Assembly (NCBI RefSeq): GCF_009834515.1
Contig: NZ_CP019426.1
Coordinates: 186,001 to 250,000, forward strand
Direction of reading: 5' to 3'
DNA length: 64,000 bases
Source of the DNA: Pseudomonas sp. R84
Lineage (GTDB): Bacteria > Pseudomonadota > Gammaproteobacteria > Pseudomonadales > Pseudomonadaceae
The translations under genes and the position numbers were made by a program. This document shows positions 17,551 through 28,101 of this stretch, piece by piece; the stretch's first letter is position 1, and every line of letters starts with the position of its first letter. The notes under the pieces are model-generated. The model saw only the letters and a list, made by a program, of their open reading frames with translations. It searched no databases and had not been told where the DNA came from.

Positions 17551-19056
17551 ATGAATAAATCAGCAGGCGTGCTCCTCGGAATTGTTGTTGCCATCGGCGC
17601 GATCAGCGCAGGCGGGGCCTGGTACACCGGGACCAAGATCGAAGGCGTGCTCAACAACGCCGTCAGCAATGCCAACCAAGAGCTGCAAACGGCCATGGCC
17701 GGTTCCAATGGCACTGCGTCGCTGGAACTGGTGTCGCTGGAGCGCCACACCTTCACCAGCACCGCGCACTACCGCCTCAAAGGTGAAGGCGAGATGTTCG
17801 GCGATGCACCGGTCGAACTGCTGTTCGTAGACCACATCGAACATGGCCCGCTGCCGTTCTCGCGTCTGGTTTCGCTGAAATGGCTGCCGGTCATGGCCAC
17901 CAGCAACTACGAGCTGGAAAAGAACCCGGCCACCGAGAAGTGGTTCGCCGCCACCAAGGGCGCCGCGCCGCTCAAAGGCGTGACCAGCATCGGCTACGAC
18001 GAATCCACCACCAGCACCCTCGACTTGCTGCCGTTCGAAACCGCACTGGATGAGCAGTCGAGTCTGAAGTTCTCCGGCCTGACCATGAACATCTCCGCTA
18101 ACGCCAAAGCGCAGAAGGTCAAGGCGGACGGCTACATGGACAACCTGAAACTGGTCACCGTCGCTGAAGATCAGGCGCCGGTGCAGGTCGAACTCAACGG
18201 TCTGACCCTGGCCAGCAACCTCGCCAAGAGCAGCTACGGCTACTACACCGGGGAAAACACCCTGGTGCTGACCAACAGCAAAACCACTTTCGGCACCAAG
18301 CAGTCGGTGCTCGGTGTGAAGAACTTCGAAATGAAGAACCTCACCGAAGAAAACGGCAGCAATGCCTCGGGTCGTGCTGACTACAAGGTTGGCGAAGTCA
18401 GCCTCAACGACAAGAAAGTCGGCTCGGCGAATATGGCCATGAGCCTGAAAAACCTCGACATCCCGTCGACCATGTCGCTGATGCAGATTTACCAGACCAA
18501 ACTGCAGCCTTATGAAAAAGCCGCCGCCGAAGCTGCAGCCCAGGGCTTGCCAGCGCCAGAGCTGAACCTGACCGAAGCGGAAAATGCGCAAGTCAAAGCC
18601 GACCTGCAAAAACTGCTGGCCGCCGGCCCACAGTTTGCGCTGGAAAACCTCTCGTTCAACACCGCCAACGGCGAGAGCAAGGCCAATCTGGTGATCGACC
18701 TGACCAAGCCGCAATCGATGGATTTGCCGCCGGATCAACTGGGCAAACAACTGATCGCATTGCTGGACCTGAATATTCAGGTATCGAAGCCGATGCTGGT
18801 CGATCTGCTCAGCGTGCAGGCGCAACTGGATGGTCAGACTGACGCCAAGGCGATCGTCGATCAGTCCAAGGAAGCGGCCGATATGTTCGCCGGCATGGCG
18901 GTCGGTTCGCAGCTGGCGGTCGTCGACGGCAGCAACGTCGTGACCAAGTTGCATTACGCCGCCAATCAGGTCGAATTCAACGGCCAGAAGATGACCGTCG
19001 AGCAGTTCGTCGGCTTCCTGATGAGCAAGTTCGCCGGCGTCACGCAAGTGCAGTAA
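17551..19056 (+). CDS. YdgA-family (DUF945) protein
   Basis: Protein of 501 residues with an N-terminal signal-anchor (SAGVLLGIVVAIGAISAGGA) followed by WYTGTKIEGVLNNAV, the DUF945/YdgA hallmark. The remainder is a long periplasmic region of beta-strand character with repeated segments such as LELVSLERHTFTSTAHYRL and DHIEHGPLPFSRL. The role of the family in the envelope is not established. It is monocistronic and ends at a strong terminator. Confidence 0.87.
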   Translation: MNKSAGVLLGIVVAIGAISAGGAWYTGTKIEGVLNNAVSNANQELQTAMAGSNGTASLELVSLERHTFTSTAHYRLKGEGEMFGDAPVELLFVDHIEHGPLPFSRLVSLKWLPVMATSNYELEKNPATEKWFAATKGAAPLKGVTSIGYDESTTSTLDLLPFETALDEQSSLKFSGLTMNISANAKAQKVKADGYMDNLKLVTVAEDQAPVQVELNGLTLASNLAKSSYGYYTGENTLVLTNSKTTFGTKQSVLGVKNFEMKNLTEENGSNASGRADYKVGEVSLNDKKVGSANMAMSLKNLDIPSTMSLMQIYQTKLQPYEKAAAEAAAQGLPAPELNLTEAENAQVKADLQKLLAAGPQFALENLSFNTANGESKANLVIDLTKPQSMDLPPDQLGKQLIALLDLNIQVSKPMLVDLLSVQAQLDGQTDAKAIVDQSKEAADMFAGMAVGSQLAVVDGSNVVTKLHYAANQVEFNGQKMTVEQFVGFLMSKFAGVTQVQ

Positions 19057-19074
19057 TCCTGCGTTCTTGATAGC

Positions 19075-19113
19075 AACGCCCGGCCTCTGTATCGCACAGA
19101 CGCCGGGCGTTTT
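19075..19113 (+). terminator. Rho-independent terminator after the DUF945 gene
   Basis: A 10-bp stem, AACGCCCGGC (19075-19084) with GCCGGGCGTT (19102-19111), is followed by a short T run, 19 bases after the stop codon. It separates this gene from the pga operon. Confidence 0.85.
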
Positions 19114-19306
19114 GCTGTCTGGCGTTCGGGTTTTCGGCTGAACCGCCAGCACGATTCTGAACAATTATTGTGTTCTGGATATTGCTCTGCGCTTGCGTGC
19201 AAAACTGCCTGACTAAGCTTGGCCGTTGCATGTGCATTGGCGGCCACCGTTACGAAAGGGCAAGGAGGGCATTGCGACCCGGCTGGCCATGTAAGGATGC
19301 TGACGA

Positions 19307-21787
19307 ATGCCGCGGATTGATGTTCCCGTATTACATCGTGGTTTACGCCCTTTGTTTCGAGTCGCGCTGTGCAGCCAATTGCTCTGGCCGGCGCTGGCGT
19401 TTGCCGACACCCCCTACGATCAGATGGTGCGCGACGCCCGTGCCGGGCAAACCACGCCTGCGCTGACGGTTTTGCGCCAGGTGCCACTTGGGCAGTCGAC
19501 CACCGGGCAGATCAGCGATCACCTGCAAATCGCCAGTTGGGCTGGCCTCGATGCCGAAGTGGTGCAGGTCTATGAAACCCAGGGCCGCGACCGTGTCCTG
19601 CCGGTTCAGGCGCTGACCGCCACCGCCCGCGCTTATCGCAACCTCAAACGTTGGGATCAGGCCACTCAGGTCTACAACAAGGCTTTGGCGTTGGAGCCGG
19701 ATAATGCCGACCTGCAATTGGGCCTGGCTTTGACTCAGGCGGATGCCGGCAAACCCGACGAAGCGGTGACCCGCGCCAAAGCGTTGGTGGTGGCCAAGCC
19801 TGATGATCCTTCCCGTCGTCTGGCGCTGGGCTACGCGTTGACCCGCGCCAGCAAACAGTACGATGCCCTGTTCGAATACGATCAAGCATTCAAGCGCGCC
19901 GGCAGCAAACCGGAAGTCGCTCGCGAATACGTGGTTGCTCTGCAAAAGGCGCGTCTGCCGGAGCCGGCGCTGCGTCTGGCCAATCAGCGTCCGGGCCTGA
20001 TTGATCCGGTAACCCTGCGTCGCCTCGAAGGCGATCTGGCTGCCGAGCGCGTGCGTCTCGCCGAACTCGCCACCCGCAGTGAAAAAGAGCGCTACGTCAT
20101 CGCCGATCGCGCGCTGGCCGATTACGACAAACTGCTCGCCACCTGGACGCCGGACGCCAGCGCTCAGGATGACGTGACCCGCTGGCGCATCGACCGCATG
20201 GGCGCACTCAAGGCCCGGGCGCACACCGCCGACGTCATCACTGAATACCAAAAGCTGCAAGCCGAAGGCGTGAAGATTCCGACTTACGCCCTGCGCTGGG
20301 TAGCGGCGTCGTATCTGGATCAACGTCAGCCGGAAATCGCCGCGGACTTGTATCGCCAAGTGCTGGCGGCGCCGGATGCCGATATCGGCGACCGACTCGT
20401 AGACACCACAGCGCTGTACTACTCGCTGCTGGAAAGCGACCGCGCTGATGAGGCGCGCAAAGTCGCCGAGGACGCCGCCAAGTCCCAGCGTCCGCGTGTT
20501 GAACTCAAGGGCTTGCCGATCGGCAACCCCAATGATGAATGGATGGACGCCCAGCAACTGGCCGCGCAGGCCGGCACTTACAGCGCTGACTTGCCCCATG
20601 GCGAGGAGCGCTTGCAGACGCTGGTCGATCAGGCGCCGGGTAACGTCGGTTTGCGTCTGGCTCAGGCCGATCTGTACCTGGCCCGTAACTGGCCGCGCCG
20701 CGCAGAAATGCAGCTCAAGGAAACCGAGAGCATGGTGCCGCGCGCCATGGGCCTGGAAATTGGCCAGGCCCACACCGCGATGGAATTACAGGAATGGCGG
20801 CAAATGGATGCGCTGACCGACGACGTCGTCGCCCGCTATCCGGATAACCGCCAGGTACAGCGTCTGGCCCGTGAGCGCGAAGTGCATGACATGTCCGAGC
20901 TGCGCGTCGAGGCCTACGGCGGCAAGGCCAACGGTGGCGGCAGCGGCGATGCTGGCGCCGTCAGCGGCAGCCGCGATTTCGGCATCCAGACCACCCTGTA
21001 CAGCCCGCCGATCGATGAAGACTGGCGGGTGTTCGCCGGGGCCGGGTATGCCACCGGCGACTTCGCCGAAGGCACCGGGCACCACCGCTTCCAGCGCGTT
21101 GGCCTGGAGCGGCGCACCCGCGACATGACCCTCGAAGCGGAAGTGTCCAATCACGATTACGGTTTCGGCGACAAACAAGGCGCGCGTCTGGCGATCGCTC
21201 GCGACATCAATGACCACTGGCAGTACGGCGGCAGCCTCGAATACCTGTCGGCCGAGACACCATTGCGCGCGCTCAACAGCGACATCAAAGCCAATGGCGG
21301 CAGCGGTTTCATTCGCTGGCGCGCCAACGAAAGCCGCGAGTGGCGTCTGTCGGTAAGCCCGTCGCACTTCAGCGACGGCAACAACCGCGTCGAAGCCTTG
21401 CTCACCGGCCGCGAGGGCGTCTACAGCGCGCCGAACGTGCAGGTCGATGCAGGACTGGAAGTCGGCACCAGCCACAACTCCAAGTCCGATGACGTGCCGT
21501 ACTTCAACCCCAAATCCGACTTCAGCGTGATGCCGCTGGTCAACGTCAATCACGTGCTCTACCACCGCTACGAAACGGCCTGGAGCCAACAATTCCAGGC
21601 CGGTGCGGGAACGTACAGCCAGCGTGAGCACGGCACCGGCGGCATGGCCCTGCTCGGTTACGGTCAGCGTTATGCCTGGAACGACGTGTTCGAGGTGGGC
21701 GGTTTGTTCAGTGTGATCAATCGGCCTTACGACGGTGATCGGGAGACCGATCTGCGTCTGCTCGTCGACCTCACTTTCCGCTTCTAG
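19307..21787 (+). CDS. pgaA: PgaA, poly-GlcNAc export porin
   Basis: Outer-membrane protein of 826 residues that exports poly-beta-1,6-N-acetylglucosamine. A signal peptide ends near ALAFA-DT (residue 33). Residues of about 40-520 are TPR-like helical repeats (RAYRNLKRWDQATQVYNKAL, LALGYALTRASKQYDALFEY) for polymer and PgaB binding; the last about 300 residues form a beta-barrel ending in ...LRLLVDLTFRF with a terminal Phe. The length matches E. coli PgaA (about 800). It is first in pgaABCD, and the ATG at 19307 follows AAGGATG. A 193-base leader precedes it. Confidence 0.95.
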   Translation: MPRIDVPVLHRGLRPLFRVALCSQLLWPALAFADTPYDQMVRDARAGQTTPALTVLRQVPLGQSTTGQISDHLQIASWAGLDAEVVQVYETQGRDRVLPVQALTATARAYRNLKRWDQATQVYNKALALEPDNADLQLGLALTQADAGKPDEAVTRAKALVVAKPDDPSRRLALGYALTRASKQYDALFEYDQAFKRAGSKPEVAREYVVALQKARLPEPALRLANQRPGLIDPVTLRRLEGDLAAERVRLAELATRSEKERYVIADRALADYDKLLATWTPDASAQDDVTRWRIDRMGALKARAHTADVITEYQKLQAEGVKIPTYALRWVAASYLDQRQPEIAADLYRQVLAAPDADIGDRLVDTTALYYSLLESDRADEARKVAEDAAKSQRPRVELKGLPIGNPNDEWMDAQQLAAQAGTYSADLPHGEERLQTLVDQAPGNVGLRLAQADLYLARNWPRRAEMQLKETESMVPRAMGLEIGQAHTAMELQEWRQMDALTDDVVARYPDNRQVQRLAREREVHDMSELRVEAYGGKANGGGSGDAGAVSGSRDFGIQTTLYSPPIDEDWRVFAGAGYATGDFAEGTGHHRFQRVGLERRTRDMTLEAEVSNHDYGFGDKQGARLAIARDINDHWQYGGSLEYLSAETPLRALNSDIKANGGSGFIRWRANESREWRLSVSPSHFSDGNNRVEALLTGREGVYSAPNVQVDAGLEVGTSHNSKSDDVPYFNPKSDFSVMPLVNVNHVLYHRYETAWSQQFQAGAGTYSQREHGTGGMALLGYGQRYAWNDVFEVGGLFSVINRPYDGDRETDLRLLVDLTFRF

Positions 21788-21799
21788 AAGAGTTTGAAG

Positions 21800-23797
21800 A
21801 TGCCTTTGATTTCGCGTTTCATCCTTCTGCTGGGAGCGCTGCTGATCAGCGCCTGCGCCCAGCAAGCTCCGGCCTTCGCGCCGCCGTCCGAGCGTCCGCT
21901 GGCGGCCAGCGAAAAACCGTGGCCGAAAAATCACGTGCTCGGCATTGCCTATCACGACGTCGAAGACCTCGATCCTGATCAGGCCGTGGTGGCGGTGCGC
22001 ACCGAGCGCATGATCGAACAGCTCGCGTGGCTGCGCGAGAATGGCTACAAACCAGTGACGGTCGACCAGATCATGGCCGCACGCAAGGGCGGCCCGGAGC
22101 TACCGGCGAAAGCGATCCTGCTCAGCTTCGACGACGGTTATTCGAGTTTCTACACTCGCGTGTTACCGGTGCTTCGCGCCTACAACTGGCATGCGTTGCT
22201 GGCACCGGTCGGTAGTTGGATCGACACGCCGCTCAATCAACCGGTGGATTTCGCCGGTGCTCCGCGTGCGCGTTCCGACTTTCTGACCTGGGATCAGATT
22301 CGCGAAATCTCACACTCCGGGCTGGTGGAAATCGCTGCTCACACCGACGCCAATCACAAAGGGATTCTGGCCAACCCGCAGGGCAATATGCAGCCGGCGG
22401 CGGCGACCCGGCGCTACGATCCAGTGACCAAACGCTATGAATCCGAGGACGATTTCCAGGCGCGGATTCGCACCGACGTGAATAACATCTCGGAAAAAAT
22501 CCGTAAGGTCACCGGTAAAAAACCACGCGTCTGGGTCTGGCCGTATGGCGCGGCGGACGGCACATCGCTGACCGTGGTCGGCGAGGAGGGCTACGAAATG
22601 GCCCTGACCCTCGAAGACGGTCTCGACGCCCTCGACAACCTGATGAGCAGCCCGCGCTTTCTTGTCGCTTCGGATCCTGACGGCGAGCGTTTCGCCAACA
22701 GTATCGTCGACGTGCAGTCGGATTTCGTCATGCGCGTTGTGCATGTTGATCTGGACAACGTTTATGACCCGGATCCGGCGCAGCAGGACATCAACCTCGG
22801 AAAGCTGGTGCAGCGCATCGCTGACTTGGGCGCCAACACGGTGTTCCTGCAAGCCTTCGCCGATCCCAAGGGCGATGGCCTGGTGCATTCGCTGTACTTC
22901 CCCAACCGTCACTTGCCGGTGCGTGCGGATATTTTCAACCGCGTCGCCTGGCAACTGCGTACCCGCGCTAACGTGAAGGTCTTCGCGTGGATGCCGGTGC
23001 TGAGTTTTGGTCTCGACTCGAAACTGCCGCGCGTGACCCGTTGGGACCCGAAAACCGGCATCACCTCGGTGGATCCGGATCAGTACCAACGCTTGTCGCC
23101 GTTCGATCCTGAAGTGCGACGGATCATCGGTGAAATCTACGAAGACGTGGCGCGCCTGACCTCGGTCAACGGCATTCTTTACCACGACGACGCGGTACTG
23201 TCGGATTTCGAAGATGCCGGTCCTGAAGCCTTGAAAGCCTACGCTGCCCACGGTTTGCCGGGTTCGATTGCCGCATTGCGCGACGATCCGGCAGCGATGC
23301 AGCGCTGGACGCGTTTCAAGAGCAAATACCTCATCGACTTTACCAACGAGCTGACCGCCAAAGTCCGTGCGATTCGCGGCCCGCAGGTGCTGACCGCGCG
23401 CAATATCTTCGCCGAGCCGATGCTCAACCCCGAGAGCGAAGCTTGGTACGCACAGAACCTCGATGACTTCCTCGTGACCTACGACTGGACGGCGCCGATG
23501 GCCATGCCGCTGATGGAAAAACAGACCCAGGCAGAGTCCGGTCCGTGGCTGGAAGCGCTGGTGGCCACGGTCAAAAAGCGCCCAGGGGCGCTGGATCGCA
23601 CGGTGTTCGAATTGCAAGCGCGGGACTGGACGAAAAAGGATCAGGCCGACATCGACGGTGCGCATCTGGCGGACTGGATGGGCCGCCTCAAGCGTCAGGG
23701 TGCGACCAGTTTCGGTTACTACCCGGACAACTTCCTCGACAACCTGCCGGACCTGAAAACCGTAAGGCCTGCACTCTCCAACAAATGGAATCCATAA
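21800..23797 (+). CDS. pgaB: PgaB, poly-GlcNAc N-deacetylase lipoprotein
   Basis: Periplasmic outer-membrane lipoprotein of 665 residues that partly deacetylates the polymer before export. Lipobox LISAC (Cys 19). The NodB-type deacetylase domain carries the metal and base residues D111-D112 ([10 protein letters not shown]) and H181/H186 (AAHTDANH), with the same spacing as E. coli PgaB. The C-terminal half is the glycoside-hydrolase-like domain (from about residue 310, [20 protein letters not shown]) that binds and can cut the polymer. The ATG at 21800 is 13 bases after the pgaA stop. Confidence 0.95.
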   Translation: MPLISRFILLLGALLISACAQQAPAFAPPSERPLAASEKPWPKNHVLGIAYHDVEDLDPDQAVVAVRTERMIEQLAWLRENGYKPVTVDQIMAARKGGPELPAKAILLSFDDGYSSFYTRVLPVLRAYNWHALLAPVGSWIDTPLNQPVDFAGAPRARSDFLTWDQIREISHSGLVEIAAHTDANHKGILANPQGNMQPAAATRRYDPVTKRYESEDDFQARIRTDVNNISEKIRKVTGKKPRVWVWPYGAADGTSLTVVGEEGYEMALTLEDGLDALDNLMSSPRFLVASDPDGERFANSIVDVQSDFVMRVVHVDLDNVYDPDPAQQDINLGKLVQRIADLGANTVFLQAFADPKGDGLVHSLYFPNRHLPVRADIFNRVAWQLRTRANVKVFAWMPVLSFGLDSKLPRVTRWDPKTGITSVDPDQYQRLSPFDPEVRRIIGEIYEDVARLTSVNGILYHDDAVLSDFEDAGPEALKAYAAHGLPGSIAALRDDPAAMQRWTRFKSKYLIDFTNELTAKVRAIRGPQVLTARNIFAEPMLNPESEAWYAQNLDDFLVTYDWTAPMAMPLMEKQTQAESGPWLEALVATVKKRPGALDRTVFELQARDWTKKDQADIDGAHLADWMGRLKRQGATSFGYYPDNFLDNLPDLKTVRPALSNKWNP

Positions 23798-23798
23798 C

Positions 23799-25154
23799 AT
23801 GCTGGATAGACTGTTAGCCCTGCTTGTTCTGGCGCTCGTTCTCGGCTTGCCGCTGGGCCTGATCTTCCTGGTCACCGGGCAGTTCCTGATGGACTTCGTG
23901 TTCTTCTACCCGTTGTTCATGTCCGGGTTGTGGATCGCCGGCGGCCTGTATTTCTGGCTGCACTGGGAGCGCCACTGGCCATGGAAAGACGACACGCTGC
24001 CGCCACCGCTGGAAGGCGAGCCGCTGATCTCGATCCTGATCCCTTGCTATAACGAAGGTGACAACGCCGCCGACACCATCCATGCAGCACTGGCCCAGCA
24101 TTATCCGAACATCGAAGTTATCGCGATCAACGACGGCTCCAAGGACAACACCGCCGAAGTGCTGGATGCGCTGGCCAAGGAAGATCCGCGTCTGCGCGTG
24201 CTGCATCTGGCGGAAAACCAGGGCAAAGCCGTTGCTCTGAGGATGGGCGCCATCGCGGCACGCAGTGAGTATCTGGTGTGCATCGACGGTGATGCGCTGC
24301 TGGTGCCGAACACCGCAGCCTATCTGGTCGCACCGATGCTGGATAACGCACGCCTGGGGGCGGTGACCGGCAACCCGCGGATTCGTACGCGTTCGACGCT
24401 GGTCGGACGGGTGCAGGTGGGTGAGTTCTCGTCGATCATCGGGCTCATTAAGCGTACGCAACGGGTGTTCGGGCGGATCTTTACTGTGTCCGGAGTGATC
24501 GTCGCGTTCCGCCGTACCGCGCTGAACCGCGTCGGTTACTGGAGCCCGGACATGATCACCGAAGACATCGACATCAGCTGGAAGCTGCAACTCGATCACT
24601 GGAGCATCTTCTACGAGCCGCGCGCGCTGTGCTGGATCCTCATGCCGGAAACCCTCGGCGGCCTGTGGAAGCAGCGTCTGCGCTGGGCCCAGGGCGGTGC
24701 CGAAGTACTGTTCAAGAACATTCGTGGCATCTGGCAGTACCGCCATCGTTACCTGTGGCCGCTGCTGTTCGAATACTGCCTGTCGACCGGTTGGGCGTTC
24801 ACCTTCCTGCTGTCGGTGATTTTCTGGGGCGTCGGCAAGTTCGTGGTCATGCCGGAAGCCATCGCGGTGGATCACTTGATGCCGCCGGCGTTTACCGGGT
24901 TGCTGCTGGCCTTCGTCTGCCTGGTGCAGTTCGCGGTCAGCATCGTCATCGACCGGCGCTATGAGCCGGGATTGGGTCGCACAATGTTCTGGGTGGTCTG
25001 GTATCCGTTGGTGTTCTGGCTTATCAGCCTGCTGACCACGTTGGTCAGCTTCCCCAAAGTGCTGTTCGGCCAACATCAGAAACGTGCGCGTTGGGTCAGT
25101 CCTGACCGGGGCATCAAACCGATCGGCGACGACGAAGAGGAGGTCATCAAATGA
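23799..25154 (+). CDS. pgaC: PgaC, poly-GlcNAc synthase (GT2)
   Basis: Inner-membrane processive glycosyltransferase of 451 residues that polymerises UDP-GlcNAc. Two N-terminal helices, then the GT2 domain with [20 protein letters not shown], the DxD motif in CIDGDALL, the [10 protein letters not shown] acceptor motif and QxxRW in [10 protein letters not shown], and C-terminal helices. The start follows the pgaB stop by one base and its stop overlaps the pgaD ATG. In E. coli, PgaC with PgaD is activated by c-di-GMP. Confidence 0.96.
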   Translation: MLDRLLALLVLALVLGLPLGLIFLVTGQFLMDFVFFYPLFMSGLWIAGGLYFWLHWERHWPWKDDTLPPPLEGEPLISILIPCYNEGDNAADTIHAALAQHYPNIEVIAINDGSKDNTAEVLDALAKEDPRLRVLHLAENQGKAVALRMGAIAARSEYLVCIDGDALLVPNTAAYLVAPMLDNARLGAVTGNPRIRTRSTLVGRVQVGEFSSIIGLIKRTQRVFGRIFTVSGVIVAFRRTALNRVGYWSPDMITEDIDISWKLQLDHWSIFYEPRALCWILMPETLGGLWKQRLRWAQGGAEVLFKNIRGIWQYRHRYLWPLLFEYCLSTGWAFTFLLSVIFWGVGKFVVMPEAIAVDHLMPPAFTGLLLAFVCLVQFAVSIVIDRRYEPGLGRTMFWVVWYPLVFWLISLLTTLVSFPKVLFGQHQKRARWVSPDRGIKPIGDDEEEVIK

Positions 25155-25678
25155 AAATCATCCGGACCCGTCAGCGGCCGTTCCTGGTCGTGGTCGATGT
25201 GATTCTTACCGTGGTGGCGTGGATTGGCCTGCTGTTTCTGCTGATCCGTGGCTTGTGGCCGCTGGTCGAAACTCACGCGGGCGGCCCGCTGATCGATAAA
25301 TCGGCGTTCGACGCGCTGGGCACCCTGCAGATTTATTTGTGGATTGCCTTGGTCAACGCGGTGATTCTGATCGGTTGGGCGCGTTATCAGCAGCGCAAAA
25401 GTCGCAGTTTCGCCCAGCGTCGGTTGCCGTCGCCGGTGATTGACGATGAAGGGCTGAGCAAGAGTTTCAAACTCTGCGATGACCGCTTTCAGAAACTGCG
25501 CACGCCCGGGGTGATGACCATTCACAACGATCAGGAAGGCGACATCAGCCATGTGGTGACGCATTTCTGGCCGGTTCAGCCGCAGGAGTTGCCGCCGCCA
25601 CTGGCACCGCTGGAGCACCCGCGGGTGATCTTTCTGCATGCCGAAGATGATGACAATCGCGAGCCCTTGCTTCGTTAA
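25151..25678 (+). CDS. pgaD: PgaD, synthase accessory protein
   Basis: Inner-membrane protein of 175 residues with two helices ([20 protein letters not shown] and [19 protein letters not shown]) and a charged cytoplasmic C-terminus. Position as fourth gene, ATGA overlap with pgaC and the topology identify PgaD, which in E. coli forms a c-di-GMP-dependent complex with PgaC. Sequence conservation of PgaD is weak in general, so the call depends partly on context. Confidence 0.93.
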   Translation: MKIIRTRQRPFLVVVDVILTVVAWIGLLFLLIRGLWPLVETHAGGPLIDKSAFDALGTLQIYLWIALVNAVILIGWARYQQRKSRSFAQRRLPSPVIDDEGLSKSFKLCDDRFQKLRTPGVMTIHNDQEGDISHVVTHFWPVQPQELPPPLAPLEHPRVIFLHAEDDDNREPLLR

Positions 25679-25680
25679 TT

Positions 25681-25783
25681 GATCGTTCCCACGCTCCGCG
25701 TGGGAATGCCTCTAGGGACGCTCTGCGTCCAGTGACGCGGAGCGTCACGGGCTGCATTCCCACGCAGGAGCGTAGGAACGATC
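25681..25783. repeat. 103-bp palindromic repeat between convergent genes
   Basis: The element begins GATCGTTCC and ends GGAACGATC and contains three smaller hairpins (CCCACGC-tcc-GCGTGGG, GACGC-tct-GCGTC, GTGACGC-gga-GCGTCAC). It fills the gap between pgaD and the convergent oxidoreductase gene and can serve as a two-way terminator. It is unrelated to repeat families A and B in this window. Confidence 0.85.
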
Positions 25784-25792
25784 AATCGGCCG

Positions 25793-27316
25793 CTAATCGC
25801 GGATCAGTTCCCAAGCCTCTTCCATCGGCAGCAGTTGCTTCATGCGCTCGGTGAGTAACGCCATCGCTCTTTCTTTCTCGCAAGCCACGGCGGCAACTAC
25901 CATACCGTTTCTACCGAACAGACCAATAAATGGCGGATGTTCAGGCTCGCCGAGAAACTCCACCTCATCCCATTGCTCAGCGTGGCCGAGATAGTCGTAA
26001 TTCTTGCCAAAATGCCAGGTCCAGAAGAACGGCACGTCGAGGTAATGTTCTTCGCCACCGAGCATGTTGGCGGCAGCGATGCGAGCGTGTTGCTGGGCCA
26101 GGCGCCAATGTTCGATGCGTTGCGGCTGGCCGTGCAGCGGGAATGTGGCGATGTCGCCGATGGCCCACAGGCCCTCGGTGACACGCATGCCATCATCGAC
26201 GCGCAATGACTGATCTTTTTCCCTCGGTAATGACGCAAAAGACTCGGTAGCCGGGTGTACGCCGACCCCGGCCAGCACCAGATCCGCCGAAAGACGCAGA
26301 CCGTTGTCCAGCAGCACCGCCTCGACCTTGCCATCGCCGATGATCTCGGTGGCTTCGTGCTCGGTGATGAATTTCACCCCATTGTGTTCGTGCAGCGTAC
26401 GGATTGCTTTGCCCACGGCCTCGCCGAATTGCGCGGCGAAAGGAATCGCGTGGCGAGCCAACACCGTGACGTCGAGGCCGTACTGACGCAGGGCCGAAGC
26501 GCATTCGAGGGCGATGAAGCTGTCGCCGATGATCACTGCACGTTGTTCCGGTCTGGCAGTGTTCATGATCCGTTCTGCCTGAGCTTTTGAGCGCAGCACG
26601 AATACCTGCGGAAGATCGGCGCCGGGTAAATCCAGCGGATTGGGTTCGCCGCCAGTGGCGAGCACCGCCGCGTCGTAACGCAGCGACTGGCCGTCTTCGA
26701 GGTGAAGGGTTTTCGCCGAGGCATTGATTGAGCTGATTTCACCTCGTTGGCGTTCAATGCACTGCTCTTTATAGAAGTCATCTTCACGCAGCGGTGGTAC
26801 TTCTTGCGGGGGCATGTCCCCGGCGAGAACAAATTTGCTCAGTACCGTACGGTCGTAACCGGCATCGGCCTCGCGGTCGATCATGACGATGCGGCCACCG
26901 AAACCCTTTTCCCGCAGCGCCGCTGCACATGCCGTACCTGCCGCTCCGGCACCGACGATTACAAAAGTCCGCGAATCATCCGCTGGAGGTGCATGCGGAT
27001 CCGGCAACGGCTGATCATCGACCCAAACGTCATCGCCGCGCAGCTCCAGTGGATACCGCTTGAGGCTGTCGAGCGCTGGCGGCTCACATAGTGCGCCGTC
27101 TTCTGCGCGAAACGCAGCCTTGTGCCACGGGCAGATCAGGCGTCCCTGACACAACGCACCGTCAGCCAGCGGCGCCCCGGCATGTGGGCATTCGCCTTGA
27201 AATGCGCGTAATTGCCCAGCGGCGCGCAGCAGCACAATCTTGCAGTCGCCGATTTCAACTTGCAGGCCACGGTCTTCAGGGACATCGGCGATACGGGCGA
27301 CGCGGTGCAGGGACAT
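25793..27316 (-). CDS. Rieske-FAD/NAD-linked oxidoreductase (AIFM3-like)
   Basis: Fusion of 507 residues. An N-terminal Rieske [2Fe-2S] domain has the ligands C43, H45, C62 and H65 (CPH and CPWH motifs). A glutathione-reductase-fold FAD/NAD domain follows, with IVGAGAAGTACA for FAD, the NAD-binding region around AVIIGDSFIALECASAL, and the FAD-proximal LWAIGDIATFP. It should move electrons between NAD(P)H and a partner via the Rieske cluster; the partner is not encoded nearby. The ATG at 27316 follows GAGGAAG; an in-frame ATG at 27337 is less well placed. Confidence 0.88.
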   Translation of the reverse strand: MSLHRVARIADVPEDRGLQVEIGDCKIVLLRAAGQLRAFQGECPHAGAPLADGALCQGRLICPWHKAAFRAEDGALCEPPALDSLKRYPLELRGDDVWVDDQPLPDPHAPPADDSRTFVIVGAGAAGTACAAALREKGFGGRIVMIDREADAGYDRTVLSKFVLAGDMPPQEVPPLREDDFYKEQCIERQRGEISSINASAKTLHLEDGQSLRYDAAVLATGGEPNPLDLPGADLPQVFVLRSKAQAERIMNTARPEQRAVIIGDSFIALECASALRQYGLDVTVLARHAIPFAAQFGEAVGKAIRTLHEHNGVKFITEHEATEIIGDGKVEAVLLDNGLRLSADLVLAGVGVHPATESFASLPREKDQSLRVDDGMRVTEGLWAIGDIATFPLHGQPQRIEHWRLAQQHARIAAANMLGGEEHYLDVPFFWTWHFGKNYDYLGHAEQWDEVEFLGEPEHPPFIGLFGRNGMVVAAVACEKERAMALLTERMKQLLPMEEAWELIRD

Positions 27317-27455
27317 GAGCGACTTCCTCGCAGGCATTTCTCTTGTGAGTTTGCGTCGTAGTGCGAGGTTCAGCCATTTGCTACTGCCACGGCATGAACG
27401 GTACGGCTATAGTTTGCAGGCCGAACACGGCCCAACTGCACAAGGTGCTCCCGGA

Positions 27456-28016
27456 ATGACCCGATTGACCTCTCTCAACCCTTGGCTTGCGGCCATTGCC
27501 GTCACCCTTTGCGTGCAGTTTCCGGCGCAGGCCCAGGAGCGTTTCACCCTGAATATCCCGGGTGTTTCCGATAACCGCCTGTTCACCTCGGCCGCGGCCA
27601 GCGATGCGGCCGGCTGCGGCGGCAAGAACCAGTCGCCGGCCCTGAGCTGGAACGCAGGTCCCGCCGGCACCCAGAGTTACGCAATCGTCATGCACGACCC
27701 GGACGGCCAGAAAGGCCTGGGTGTCGATCACTGGATTCACTACGGCATCAAGTCCACCACACGGCAGATTGCCGCTGGCGTCGGTGCCAAGTCCGCGTTA
27801 GAAGGTGTCGGTGGCACCAACAGCAAGGGCAATACCCATTACATAGGGCCGTGCCCGCCAGTCGGCGACAGTGCGCACCACTACATCATCCAGATCTACG
27901 CGCTGGATCTCGCTCCGGACGCCTTGCCGGCCGGTCTGACCCGGGCCGAACTGATGGAGAAAATCAAAGGTCATGTGCTGCGCAACAGCAGTGCAGTGCG
28001 GCGTTATCACCGCTGA
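27456..28016 (+). CDS. YbhB/YbcL-type PEBP-family protein
   Basis: Secreted protein of 186 residues. A signal peptide (WLAAIAVTLCVQFPAQAQ) precedes a phosphatidylethanolamine-binding-protein fold with the conserved NQSPALSWNAGPAGTQSYAI, HDPDGQKGLGVDHWIHYGI and YIGPCPPVGDSAHHYIIQIY. The family binds anionic ligands in a small pocket; the bacterial role is unclear. It is divergent from the oxidoreductase gene with a 139-base gap and may share a promoter region with it. Confidence 0.9.
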   Translation: MTRLTSLNPWLAAIAVTLCVQFPAQAQERFTLNIPGVSDNRLFTSAAASDAAGCGGKNQSPALSWNAGPAGTQSYAIVMHDPDGQKGLGVDHWIHYGIKSTTRQIAAGVGAKSALEGVGGTNSKGNTHYIGPCPPVGDSAHHYIIQIYALDLAPDALPAGLTRAELMEKIKGHVLRNSSAVRRYHR

Positions 28017-28101
28017 AATTTTTTCGCGGCGTTTAACCCGAACTGAAAGGGCTGCCCGTCTCAGTGGATGAATGATCAATTTCATCCCGAGGTCAGCCCC
28101 C

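Noticed and set aside
17560..19164. A 534-codon open frame opposite the DUF945 gene
   Set aside because: Antisense shadow: Gln/Val/Phe-rich, no motif, and would cross the terminator of the sense gene.
22310..23875. A 521-codon open frame opposite pgaB
   Set aside because: Mirror frame of a gene with clear catalytic motifs; composition rich in Arg, His and Val without domains.
28035..28062. Possible ECF promoter (GAACTG and CGTCTC) before the vWA gene
   Set aside because: The gap between the AAC and CGTC elements is 13 or 19 bases depending on which AAC is used, not the usual 16 or so; too weak to annotate.
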